From assembly GCA_937974245.1 (NCBI GenBank), contig CALJKV010000033.1:1-64000 (forward strand): a stretch of 64,000 nt of DNA. The letters are read 5' to 3'. The stretch comes from an uncultured Chloroflexota bacterium (GTDB lineage Bacteria; Chloroflexota; Anaerolineae; Aggregatilineales; Phototrophicaceae). Both the position numbers and the translations under genes were made by a program. Under the pieces are notes generated by a model that saw only the letters and a program-made list of their open reading frames with translations, was not told the DNA's origin and searched no databases. Below, in pieces: positions 1-8,281 of the stretch. Numbering within the stretch: position 1 is the first letter of the stretch; each line of letters opens with the position of its first letter.

Positions 1-32
1 CCGCAGAATCCCCCCTCAATGAGGGGATGTAG

Positions 33-52
33 GGGCGCACCATGGTGCGCCC
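33..52. repeat. Perfect 20-bp palindrome, REP-like
   Basis: The sequence GGGCGCACCATGGTGCGCCC is its own reverse complement. It sits in a gene-free stretch (1-236) just after a smaller hairpin, CCCCTC-aat-GAGGGG at 12-26. The lead-in TGTAGGGGCG is shared with a second palindrome at 36002-36021, so both look like members of one dispersed intergenic family. Otherwise nothing in 1-189 supports a gene. Confidence 0.7.
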
Positions 53-195
53 GCCCCCTCTTAGGGCAAACTGGATGCGACGATCCTATCGTTGTGGATT
101 CAGTCCCTCGGCACGCTAAACATGCTGTATATGGGATGGCGTGTCTTGTCGTCCGCTGTTCCCAGCCAACCGCCCCACAAATTCCGATACACCAC

Positions 196-220
196 AAAAA
201 CAGCCCCCTTTGCCGGGGTT
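196..220 (-). terminator. Probable terminator of the L,D-transpeptidase gene
   Basis: Read on the minus strand, a CCCC...GGGG stem (215-218 with 204-208) is followed within a few bases by a run of five T (196-200). It lies 17 bases past the stop codon of the 237-1907 gene. The stem is short, so confidence is moderate. Confidence 0.5.
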
Positions 221-236
221 TCTTCGCTTCATTCCC

Positions 237-1907
237 CTACGCCCGGATTTCCACCACCACCCCGTTTTCCGCCCAATTGTAAAGCTGCGCCACGTTGGTA
301 TCGCTCAGCATGATACAACCGTAAGTCACTTTCGACCCCAGGTTGCTCGTCCACAGGATTTGCCCCCCACCACGAGTCGGGAAGCCGTGAAACCCGTTGG
401 TGAAGTCCGACCCCGGTATCGGGCGGTACACCCCCATGAAGTACGGCATCCACAGATTCCAGTTTCCGGCATAGGCGTTCGGTTCGTGCGAGATGATCTG
501 GTAGATTCCCGGCCAGGTCGGGCTGTCGTTAATGCCGGTGCTGGTGACCCAATCCCATTTCAACTGCCCGTTCTCATACACCCACGTGTGCTGTTGGCTG
601 ATGCTCACCACAATCCGCTTATCCGGCACGGGCGGGAAGTCCATGAAGTTATCCGCCGATGGAATCGTAATCTGTTGCCCTGGATAGACCGAGTCAACGC
701 CGGGGTTGGCCGCCTGCACCCAGGGGTACGGCACGCCGTAGTCCCAGGCGATGCTGATGATCGTCTCACCCGCCTGGACGACGTGCTGGGTGTCATGATG
801 GTAGACGCGCATCGTCGCCGTCGTCTGCCCGCCCGCGATGGCCGTGCCCACCGCCTCCACCGCGTCCTCCACCTGGATATAGCGGCTGGAATCCAGGACG
901 ACGTTAGCCTGCGCCGTAATGTACTGCTGTACAGGTGCGGGACTGACCGTCAGGGATAGGCCGGTGGGCGTATTCGGGGCAGGATTAGCTGTCAACCATG
1001 CGCTCCACTGTTCTGGTGGTAGTGACCAGTAGACCGAATCGCCTGTCACCGGGTCGAAGACACGCAGATCAAAGGTGTTCGCCAGCAGGCGGGAAGCCGC
1101 CTCAACCATCGGCGTCGCGTCGGTCACGGCGGGAGCAAGCGACTGCATAACAAGTTCGAGTTCACCACCATCCAGGGCGTTCCCGGCGTTACTACTCAGA
1201 CGGGCAACCGTCGCCGTGACATCCAGGACTCGCCCGTTGATAGGCGGCGTGGCTTCCACCCGGCCACTCACAAGTCGCACACCGGCATTGACCGGCGCCT
1301 GCTCGAACACCCCGGCGAACTCGCGTAGATTGGCCTCCGCTGTCGCCCCGTTCACATAAAAGACTGGTGGCACATCCACCCGCCCGATAATCCCGCGTAA
1401 AGCCGTGCTCAACTGTCCACGTCCCTGGTCATAAGCGGCGCGGGCGGTGGCTTCGGCATCCAGCGTGATGCCAAACATCCCCGGATTAAACGCCCAGGTG
1501 CGTTCTCCATCGCGCAGTGTGATGCTCTCCCATTGTGCTCCCAGGGCGCGGGCGGCCTCGGCCTTTGACATCCCTCCCAGTGCGACTCCGCCAGCCTGCA
1601 CGCCCGGCAGAATCCCCCCGGCGTACACCACCAAAAGCCCTAAGAGGACGGCGACCACCGAAGTAATTATCATGATAGCCACCCCAATGACTGGCGCGAC
1701 AATCCACCAGTTCACCCCCTTACGGCGGGCCGGTTGGTGGCGTGGTGGTAGACTGCGTGGCGAGCGGGTTTGCGCACGCGGTGGGACACCATTTACCGGG
1801 CGGCGCTGTGGTGGCATGACAGGGTAGGTTGGCGGTGCACTGCGCGGGCGGACTCGTACCGGTTGAGTCCGCTGCGGTACGTGGCTGGAAGATCGGCTGG
1901 GTGGCAT
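237..1907 (-). CDS. Membrane-anchored LysM / L,D-transpeptidase
   Basis: A cell-wall enzyme that should make or remodel 3-3 peptidoglycan cross-links outside the membrane. About 556 residues: a Pro/Arg-rich cytoplasmic N-terminus, one membrane segment (about 67-96), two VanW/peptidoglycan-binding-4-like regions, a LysM domain (about 373-418, QAGETIISIAWDYG...YPGQQITIPS) and a C-terminal YkuD catalytic domain (about 429-556). The catalytic pair is visible as HGFP (His about 507) and TYGCIML (Cys about 531); most family members have S-x-GC-[IV]-R, so the residue after Ile is Met instead of Arg. A GTG start at 1955 is possible; I prefer ATG 1907 because the N-terminal extension adds nothing recognisable. 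Confidence 0.88.
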   Translation of the reverse strand: MPPSRSSSHVPQRTQPVRVRPRSAPPTYPVMPPQRRPVNGVPPRAQTRSPRSLPPRHQPARRKGVNWWIVAPVIGVAIMIITSVVAVLLGLLVVYAGGILPGVQAGGVALGGMSKAEAARALGAQWESITLRDGERTWAFNPGMFGITLDAEATARAAYDQGRGQLSTALRGIIGRVDVPPVFYVNGATAEANLREFAGVFEQAPVNAGVRLVSGRVEATPPINGRVLDVTATVARLSSNAGNALDGGELELVMQSLAPAVTDATPMVEAASRLLANTFDLRVFDPVTGDSVYWSLPPEQWSAWLTANPAPNTPTGLSLTVSPAPVQQYITAQANVVLDSSRYIQVEDAVEAVGTAIAGGQTTATMRVYHHDTQHVVQAGETIISIAWDYGVPYPWVQAANPGVDSVYPGQQITIPSADNFMDFPPVPDKRIVVSISQQHTWVYENGQLKWDWVTSTGINDSPTWPGIYQIISHEPNAYAGNWNLWMPYFMGVYRPIPGSDFTNGFHGFPTRGGGQILWTSNLGSKVTYGCIMLSDTNVAQLYNWAENGVVVEIRA

Positions 1908-2048
1908 GGTATGGCTGAACCTCAATAGTCGGACATTCGAAAGGATGTCCGGCACTTAACGTAAATTGTCATGTTCATTATACGAGAAAACACCACTTTA
2001 CGTTTGGAAGTGCGTGGTCAGCGTGGGGGAATCGTCAGATTGTACGGG

Positions 2049-2894
2049 CTAGTCTAACTCGTTATATCCCAGGAAGGCAGCCTGCTGGTAATCTTCAATC
2101 GCGCCCGGAATATCATGTATTTGCTCACGGACGCCTGCCCGGTTGCGATACGCCAGCGAGAAGTTCGGTTCCAGGCGAATCGCCTCGCTGTAATCTGCCA
2201 TTGCCCGCGCCACGTCGCCCAACCGGTGGAAGGCATTGCCCCGGTTGTTATAGGCCGCCGCAAGTTCGGGTACCAGTTGAATAACATGGGTATAGTCTTC
2301 AATCGCCGCCCGGAGCTTATTCTGGAAGGCGTAGGTGATCGCCCGGTTGTAGTAAGCGTAATCATCCTGCGGATTATAATGAATTGCCCGCGAATAGTCC
2401 GCGATGGCTTCATCCAGGAATCCCTGGTCGGCGTACAGGTTGCCACGTTCGTTATAGAGGGCCGAATCGCCGGGGAAGTAACGCAGTACCTCGGTGACAT
2501 CCGCCACCGCGCCAGTCAGGTCCCCGGCTTGAACACGGGCATAGCTCCGGCTGCGATACGCATCCACAAAACGGGTGTCCGCACGAATCGCCATGTCATA
2601 ATCACGCAGCGCTTCGTTCAGGTGGCCGAGCGATTCATAGGCCATGCCACGCATGTGAAACAACCAGGGTATCACGCGTTCCGACGGTTTCAAGCGCAGA
2701 GCATCGGTATAGTCGCTGATCGCACCGACAAAATCCCCGTTATTCTGGTTAGCCGCACCCCGGTTCAGATAGGCATCCAGGTAAACAGGGTCTAATTGAA
2801 TCGCCTGCGTGAAGCAAGTCACGGCGATATCCATCTCCCCTCGTTCCCACCGGGCCAGGCCTTGCTCAAAGAAATAGTGCGCCTTGTCTGACAT
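2049..2894 (-). CDS. TPR-repeat protein
   Basis: 281 residues made almost wholly of about eight tetratricopeptide repeats of 34-36 residues (motifs such as AYNNRGNAFHRLGD...AMADYSEAIRLEPN). No signal peptide or membrane segment is seen, so it is probably a cytoplasmic scaffold for protein-protein contacts. No catalytic domain is attached and neighbours do not reveal a partner. Function beyond scaffolding is unknown. Confidence 0.85.
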   Translation of the reverse strand: MSDKAHYFFEQGLARWERGEMDIAVTCFTQAIQLDPVYLDAYLNRGAANQNNGDFVGAISDYTDALRLKPSERVIPWLFHMRGMAYESLGHLNEALRDYDMAIRADTRFVDAYRSRSYARVQAGDLTGAVADVTEVLRYFPGDSALYNERGNLYADQGFLDEAIADYSRAIHYNPQDDYAYYNRAITYAFQNKLRAAIEDYTHVIQLVPELAAAYNNRGNAFHRLGDVARAMADYSEAIRLEPNFSLAYRNRAGVREQIHDIPGAIEDYQQAAFLGYNELD

Positions 2895-2978
2895 GCTGTA
2901 TCATCCGTGTGCTCTATAATGACTCTATTATGCCGTATTCCACGTGTTCATTGAATTTAGATTTTTACCGTATGTGTT

Positions 2979-4091
2979 TTATAACAACCGGCGTGCCAGG
3001 CGGCGGCGTGCCTGGTCATGGATTTCGCGCACATGGTCAATTTTTTCCTGCACGGCGGCCTGTAGCCAGCGAGCACCATTTTCAGCTGTGGCGACACTGC
3101 CCGCGCCATAGCTACCGGTCTGGGTGTCATCTTCCCAGGGGACGGCGATATTCAAACTGCCCCCTTCAATCCAGTCCATATAGTAATTAGGCGATGTAAT
3201 AAAGTCAATCTCATCCACTACCCGCTCCATGTGGCACAATGCCGGGCGTAGGTGGAGCATATAGGCTGTCTCCAGTTCCCCCGCATGACCCATGCCGCCT
3301 CGTTTCGAGCGCCGGTACTGCTCCAGCGCAGGCGCTCCCAGGTGGCCGGAGGTGTGCAGCCAGGTGGTAGCGGGGAAAATCGAATGGTGGCGATCTCCGG
3401 CATATTTCACGACATTGGTGAGGAACGAACAATTCCCGCCGTGTCCACTCATCAGGTAGAAGCGATCCGCGCCGCGTTCGACCAGCACGTCAATTACCTC
3501 CAGGAGGAAATCCTCAAACACTCGCCCGCCCATGTTGAAGGTTCCGGCGAAGGCCGAACGATACATGCTCACACCATACGGCAGCGCCGGCAGGGACTCA
3601 GCTTCGTCGGGGATGGCGGCGCTAACCTGCCTGGCAATCGTGCCGATAATCACGGTATCTGTGTTCATGGGGAGATGATAGCCATGTTGTTCAGTGTGGC
3701 CGCACGGGACGAGAATCACACGCTGTGGCGTTGCGGCCACGGGTATCACGGCGGCCAGGGCGGTCCGTTCCAGGTAAAGCTGGTGGAAACCCGTATCCGC
3801 CAGATCTTCACTGCCATCATGCACGACCACCAACCGGGAAAAACCCTCTTGTAATGGGCCGCTGAAAATGCCAGCCACGATACGGCGCAGCATCGGCGTG
3901 CTGACCGGCAGGATACTCCCCGCCCAACCATATGGCAGGGCAGGCAGGAGGCATAGGCGCTCAACCCGCAATGCCCCGGAGATAGCTTCCGGCGTAAAGC
4001 CTTCCCCCAACGGTAAAACCAGCGGAAGATGACGCGGTAGCTTGGCGACTTCCGGCCAGGTCAGTTCTTCGTAATACACAATTTCCGCCAT
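2979..4091 (-). CDS. Creatininase-family amidohydrolase with a degenerate second copy at the N-terminus
   Basis: 370 residues. The C-terminal two thirds (about 122-370) is a full creatininase-fold domain: the metal-site segments are GHTEQHGYHLPMNTD and SGHGGN, plus an Asp/Glu-rich helix GHAGELETAYML. Family members hydrolyse cyclic or linear amides (creatinine, formamides of cofactor pathways); the substrate cannot be read here. Residues 1-120 resemble the start of the same fold (LPLVLPLG, then LPALPYG, then RLVVVHDGS) but lack the metal-binding His and Glu residues. It is followed upstream by a divergent gene at 4216. No operon partner is obvious. Confidence 0.8.
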   Translation of the reverse strand: MAEIVYYEELTWPEVAKLPRHLPLVLPLGEGFTPEAISGALRVERLCLLPALPYGWAGSILPVSTPMLRRIVAGIFSGPLQEGFSRLVVVHDGSEDLADTGFHQLYLERTALAAVIPVAATPQRVILVPCGHTEQHGYHLPMNTDTVIIGTIARQVSAAIPDEAESLPALPYGVSMYRSAFAGTFNMGGRVFEDFLLEVIDVLVERGADRFYLMSGHGGNCSFLTNVVKYAGDRHHSIFPATTWLHTSGHLGAPALEQYRRSKRGGMGHAGELETAYMLHLRPALCHMERVVDEIDFITSPNYYMDWIEGGSLNIAVPWEDDTQTGSYGAGSVATAENGARWLQAAVQEKIDHVREIHDQARRRLARRLL

Positions 4092-4215
4092 GACTGTTTC
4101 CCTTTACTCTGTTCGCTGCCTTCAATGTAGCACAAAATCCCGGTCATGCTGTGTCACAAACCCCTGGAAAACGTTACAATGTCAGCATGATTAAACCTGA
4201 TGAGGCGATAACACT

Positions 4216-4953
4216 ATGAGCGATCATGCGATCTTTCCGATTATCATTCTGAACGGACGTCCGGCGGCGGGCAAAAGTGAGCTGCTCGACTTTTTGCGTA
4301 AACTGCCGGATGACGTGCGTCGTTCACGTTTTCATATCGGCAAGATGCACGAAATAGATGATTTCCCCATGCTGTGGACATGGTTTGAAGAAGATGACAT
4401 CCTGCAAAACACCTTCGGGCTGCCACGCCTGTACAGTACGCCAGAAGGCTATTTCCTGCAGGTCGAATTATGGCACTTACTGGTTGAACGGCTGAGCCTG
4501 GAATACGGCAAACTGCTGCGCGACAACCCTGATTTGGGGCAGACACATACTGTCCTGATAGAATTTTCCCGAGGGAGTGAGCATGGCGGCTACCAGGCGG
4601 CTTATCCTCATCTGAGCGATGCGATCCTGGATGCCGGAGCAATCCTATACATTGACGTGCCGTATGCTGAATCACTGCGCAAGAATCAGCGCCGATACAA
4701 CCCCGATAAACCTGACAGTATCCTGGAACATGGTCTGTCAGACTCGAAACTTGAGCGTTTGTATAAGACAGTTGATTGGGCGGAAGTCACGGCGCAAGCC
4801 GCCGAGACAATCGGCATTAGGGACTATCGTGTGCCGTATGTCGTATTCGATAATCACGACGATGTCACCACCACACTGGGACCGGTTTTCGAGGCGCGTC
4901 TTCAAACTGTACTCGCCACGCTGTGGGAACGCTGGACGAAACGGCGCAGTTAG
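4216..4953 (+). CDS. P-loop NTPase-like protein of unknown function
   Basis: 245 residues. The N-terminus is a beta strand and Walker A motif (IIILNGRPAAGKSELLDFL, about 9-27), as in kinases and adenylating enzymes. A later segment LIEFSRGSEHGGYQAAYPHLSD and AILYIDVPYAESLRKNQRRY could supply the lid and an adenine-binding part, as in nucleotide or small-molecule kinases, but I do not recognise the family. It precedes the membrane protein at 4977 by 23 bases, so the two may be co-transcribed. Confidence 0.75.
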   Translation: MSDHAIFPIIILNGRPAAGKSELLDFLRKLPDDVRRSRFHIGKMHEIDDFPMLWTWFEEDDILQNTFGLPRLYSTPEGYFLQVELWHLLVERLSLEYGKLLRDNPDLGQTHTVLIEFSRGSEHGGYQAAYPHLSDAILDAGAILYIDVPYAESLRKNQRRYNPDKPDSILEHGLSDSKLERLYKTVDWAEVTAQAAETIGIRDYRVPYVVFDNHDDVTTTLGPVFEARLQTVLATLWERWTKRRS

Positions 4954-4976
4954 TTTATCAGGATTGCGAGTGACAT

Positions 4977-6044
4977 ATGCCGGATATCCTTTTGCGTCTT
5001 GTCGCGTTTGCTGGTGGACTGCTGGTGGTGGGTTATGTTCTGACGAGCGCGATACGTTCATTTGTACTGCCGCGTGGCGATAATGTCTGGCTCACAAGGG
5101 TGACGTTCGGCTTTGTCCTGTGGTTCTTTCGGTTGCGGACGCGCAAAGCCAGCACATATGAACAGCGTGATCGGATCATGGCGTTATTCGCGCCTTTGGC
5201 ACTGCTTGTGCTGCCGGTGGTGTGGTTGTTATTGGTGATGGTCGGATATACCCTCATGTTCTGGGCGATGGGTATCCATGACTTCTACACTGCTTTTTCG
5301 ACCAGCGGTTCGTCTCTGCTCACGCTGGGCTTTACGCCCGTCAACAGTCTTGGCACCACCATTCTGGCATTCTCCGAAGCGACGATTGGCCTGGGGCTGG
5401 TGGCGCTTCTGATTGCCTATCTGCCTACGATGTATAGTTCGTTTTCTCGCCGCGAATCACTGGTCACGCTGCTGGAAGTCCGCGCTGGATCACCGCCTTC
5501 AGCTATCACCCTGATTGAGCGCGCCTACCGCGTTCGTGGGCTGCATTACCTGACAGAACTCTGGGAACAGTGGGAATTGTGGTTCGCCGAAATTGATGAA
5601 AGCCACACGTCACTCGCGCCGGTGAATTTCTTTCGTTCTCCTGCGCCTGACCGCTCGTGGGTGACGGCCGCCGGGGCGGTGCTGGATGCCGCCTCCCTGA
5701 TGAGTTCGGTAGTGGATGTGCCGCGTACGGCGGAAGCACAATTGTGTATCCGGGCCGGGTTTCTCGCTCTGCGGCATATCGCGGGTTTCTTCCAGATGCC
5801 CTATGACCCCGATCCGCTGCCTACCGACCCCATCAGCATCAGCCGAGACGAGTTTGATGCAGCCTGCGCGGAACTCCTGGCGGCTGGCGTGCCATTAATT
5901 GCAGACCGTGATCAGGCTTGGCGCGACTTCGCCGGGTGGCGAGTGAATTACGATACGGTGCTCCTGCAACTGGCCGAAATCACGATGGCACCTTATGCGC
6001 CCTGGTCGTCGGATCGCGGCGTTGTGGGGCGTCCGACCCGCTGA
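4977..6044 (+). CDS. Two-membrane-segment potassium-channel-like protein
   Basis: 355 residues. An N-terminal hydrophobic segment is followed by paired membrane segments (about 71-95 and 128-150) flanking a pore-loop-like stretch FYTAFSTSGSSLLTLGFTP. This has the layout of a bacterial 2-TM K+ channel (TM, pore helix, filter, TM), but the filter position reads T-L-G-F and not T-V-G-Y-G, so ion selectivity is uncertain. The rest (about 165-355) is soluble, mostly helical, and matches no RCK or cyclic-nucleotide domain that I can see. Start is ATG in CATATG; AGGATTGCGAG upstream could be the ribosome site. Confidence 0.7.
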   Translation: MPDILLRLVAFAGGLLVVGYVLTSAIRSFVLPRGDNVWLTRVTFGFVLWFFRLRTRKASTYEQRDRIMALFAPLALLVLPVVWLLLVMVGYTLMFWAMGIHDFYTAFSTSGSSLLTLGFTPVNSLGTTILAFSEATIGLGLVALLIAYLPTMYSSFSRRESLVTLLEVRAGSPPSAITLIERAYRVRGLHYLTELWEQWELWFAEIDESHTSLAPVNFFRSPAPDRSWVTAAGAVLDAASLMSSVVDVPRTAEAQLCIRAGFLALRHIAGFFQMPYDPDPLPTDPISISRDEFDAACAELLAAGVPLIADRDQAWRDFAGWRVNYDTVLLQLAEITMAPYAPWSSDRGVVGRPTR

Positions 6045-6081
6045 AACATCCAATTCAACCACGAATACGGCGTTAAAATGC

Positions 6082-6154
6082 TGTCATTTGTTCAGCAAAG
6101 GTATGACATTTGTTACTCTACACCACCCCCTCACCGTGCGTTAATAAAATTAAC
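6082..6154 (+). promoter_or_regulatory. Two inverted repeats upstream of the small Cys protein
   Basis: TGTCAT at 6082-6087 is mirrored by ATGACA at 6103-6108, and GTTAAT-AAA-ATTAAC is a perfect 15-base inverted repeat at 6140-6154. The second has the size and AT content of a repressor operator and lies 40 bases before the ATG at 6194. No terminator run follows. The regulator is unknown. Confidence 0.4.
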
Positions 6155-6193
6155 ACGATGTTAAATATCGTAAATGCCAGGAAAGGGCGTGTT

Positions 6194-6478
6194 ATGAAAG
6201 TCAAGATCAACCGGAATGTCTGCCCCGCTCATCTTGCGTTTTGTGAGCGGTGCCTGGGGCAGTTCCTGAAGTATCCTATGGGGTACGAACGGCGCTGTTT
6301 TGAAGAATTGATTGATGATGGCAGCGAATTGCTGACTTTGGAACTGAAGACGGGCAGCCGCAGTGTCACCATTTCTTTGGATGAAGAACAACGTGAGATG
6401 CTGGCAGGCGAGGGTTGGGCCTACTTCGTGGACTTCGGTGTGCCGATGTACCGTAATGACCCCAAGCCAAACGGCTAA
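6194..6478 (+). CDS. Small cysteine-containing protein, unknown function
   Basis: 94 residues starting at ATG 6194, which has AGGAAAGG 8 bases upstream; an upstream in-frame extension to 6110 lacks a ribosome site and covers the inverted repeats. Cys residues lie in VCPAHLAFCERC near the N-terminus and in RRCFEEL, so a metal or redox role is conceivable. The protein is acidic and has no signal peptide. I do not recognise the family. Confidence 0.65.
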   Translation: MKVKINRNVCPAHLAFCERCLGQFLKYPMGYERRCFEELIDDGSELLTLELKTGSRSVTISLDEEQREMLAGEGWAYFVDFGVPMYRNDPKPNG

Positions 6479-6540
6479 GTCAGGAGGAGACGCACCAGGG
6501 CGGATGGCAAATCAATTAACTGAATATCGTGGTTTTGTGG

Positions 6541-6573
6541 CGGAACCAATGAGCATTCTCGGCATTGGTTCCG
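6541..6573. terminator. Bidirectional hairpin terminator between convergent genes
   Basis: CGGAACCAATG (6541-6551) pairs perfectly over 11 bases with CATTGGTTCCG (6563-6573). On the plus strand it is followed by TTGATTTT. It separates the small Cys gene from the convergent membrane-protein gene ending at 6580. Confidence 0.8.
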
Positions 6574-6579
6574 TTGATT

Positions 6580-7971
6580 TTAGAATGATAACCCCGGTGG
6601 AATTACGCGCCAAATCAGGTAAAAGTCCAGCAGCGCCAGCCCCAACATGATGAGCAGTGGGGAGTATGCGACTACATAATCCCGGCTCATCGTGACATAG
6701 CGGAAGAAGATAATCCCCCAGGTATGCAGCCCGACTACCAGGCCGATGCTCAACGGGATGAGTCCGGGGAACATATAGCGGCCCTGAAGCTGAAGAAACT
6801 CAGTGTTGTAGTAGAAATACGCGAGGACGGCCAGTATCGCCATTAGCCAGATAATGCGCCACACATTACGCTGTGCCGGTGTGTTTTTTTCGTGTGGCTG
6901 TTTATCCGGGATGATGAGGAGTTCTCCGATAAGGCCGGTGATCGCGGCGAACACCACGGCCAGTAACACGAGGTAAGTCCAGCTTTGCATAGGCAGCCCC
7001 ATCCAGCCGAACATCCCCCAGAAGCTCAAAAACGTAGTCTCAAACGCTTTTGTCAGGTACTGTCCGATTCCGACCTCAGCAATATAATCCGCTGTGCGTG
7101 GTTGGTCGGCGACTACGAGGTTGTGCTGACGCTGGCCGAAAAAATCAGGGAAGCCGTAGGCGTTGATATTGGCGGCCCAGACGATACTCCCCAGCAGCAG
7201 CGCTGGAATAAGAAAAGATGCCAGATTGTGTACTAACGCCCCCCAGTGATATGGCTTGAGGTCACGAGTCGGGGAGATTTCCTCCGTGTTCCACCAATGC
7301 AGCAGCAGCGCGATCAATACCACCCCACCCATAAAGTAGGTTGATAGCTTAGTAACAAAACCCACCCCGACCAAAAGGCCAAGCTGCCAGGGCTTGATAC
7401 TACCGGACGAGCCGCCTTGCAGGTACTTCACGGTCAGCAGCAGCGTTAGCCCAACGATGAGTTCCGCCAGCCCGTCATTGTTAACCGCCGCCAGCATAGC
7501 AACGTGCTGCGGTAAAAAGGCGACGAATGCCATCACCCCCAGCACTGCTGTCGGGCGTTCCTTGATGACTAAACGGGCAGTAGCCTCGGCGCACAGCACC
7601 ACGCCTAGTCCAATCACCACCGAAAACAACCGCAGCGCCAGCAAACTCCCGTTGGTCACCCGGAACACCACTGAAGCCAGTAGGTAGTACAGTGGCGGCT
7701 GGTGGTCTTCATACTGAATGGTGGCTAAATTCTCCAGTAGCTCTGGGTTGAAGCGGGCGCTCTTGAGACTGTCCAGGTAAGTCGAATCCCAATCTCCCGG
7801 TTCGATGACCGGGCAGCATCCCTTGGTGGCGACCTGAGCAATATAGTTGTAGTGTGCAGGTTCGTCGGGGGCTTGCCAATCCGGTGTACGGATTGCGAAC
7901 AGGACTCCCAACAGCAGATAGGCGGCCAGGATAGACCAGCGGATGATACGGATAAGGTGTGGTGAGGGCAT
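6580..7971 (-). CDS. Polytopic membrane protein, DUF2142/GT39-like
   Basis: 463 residues with about eleven membrane segments. The first extracellular loop has RTPDWQAPDEPAHYNYIAQV, the acidic PDE-x2-H signature of DUF2142 and of GT-C glycosyltransferases related to protein O-mannosyl transferases. These enzymes use polyprenyl-phosphate sugars outside the membrane; the real donor and acceptor cannot be told from sequence. The gene stands alone, facing a terminator shared with the gene to its left. Confidence 0.75.
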   Translation of the reverse strand: MPSPHLIRIIRWSILAAYLLLGVLFAIRTPDWQAPDEPAHYNYIAQVATKGCCPVIEPGDWDSTYLDSLKSARFNPELLENLATIQYEDHQPPLYYLLASVVFRVTNGSLLALRLFSVVIGLGVVLCAEATARLVIKERPTAVLGVMAFVAFLPQHVAMLAAVNNDGLAELIVGLTLLLTVKYLQGGSSGSIKPWQLGLLVGVGFVTKLSTYFMGGVVLIALLLHWWNTEEISPTRDLKPYHWGALVHNLASFLIPALLLGSIVWAANINAYGFPDFFGQRQHNLVVADQPRTADYIAEVGIGQYLTKAFETTFLSFWGMFGWMGLPMQSWTYLVLLAVVFAAITGLIGELLIIPDKQPHEKNTPAQRNVWRIIWLMAILAVLAYFYYNTEFLQLQGRYMFPGLIPLSIGLVVGLHTWGIIFFRYVTMSRDYVVAYSPLLIMLGLALLDFYLIWRVIPPGLSF

Positions 7972-8281
7972 CGGTAACCTGACAAATATTACATATAACC
8001 TAACAAGTACACTCTAATTTTGCATGATTCAGGCGAATAAGGCAAGTGAGAATGGTGATTATCTATAAGGATAGTAAAAATATAGTGTAACTTGCATGAA
8101 GATTTTGCAACATGGCGCATTCGGGCAACGGTTTAAGCGGCTGTGTATCTGCTGTTTCCCTTGTCCATGTACGTCGCGACCGATAAAATCAGGTGGTATT
8201 CAAACACCTTCTTACTGATCCTTTGTTTGTACTAGAAGTGCCCGAGAAAAGACTATCGCCATAAATCCTGCTTTTAACCCC
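7972..8281. other. AT-rich intergenic region
   Basis: About 310 bases between a minus-strand gene start and the first recognisable ferrochelatase codons. The first 150 bases are AT-rich and should hold the promoter of the 7971 gene. I found no convincing palindrome, RNA or small gene. Confidence 0.5.

Noticed and set aside
141..959. Long plus-strand open frame of 272 codons
   Set aside because: It is the antisense shadow of the L,D-transpeptidase; the translation has no known motif and is His/Arg/Pro-rich as expected of a shadow of GC-rich coding.
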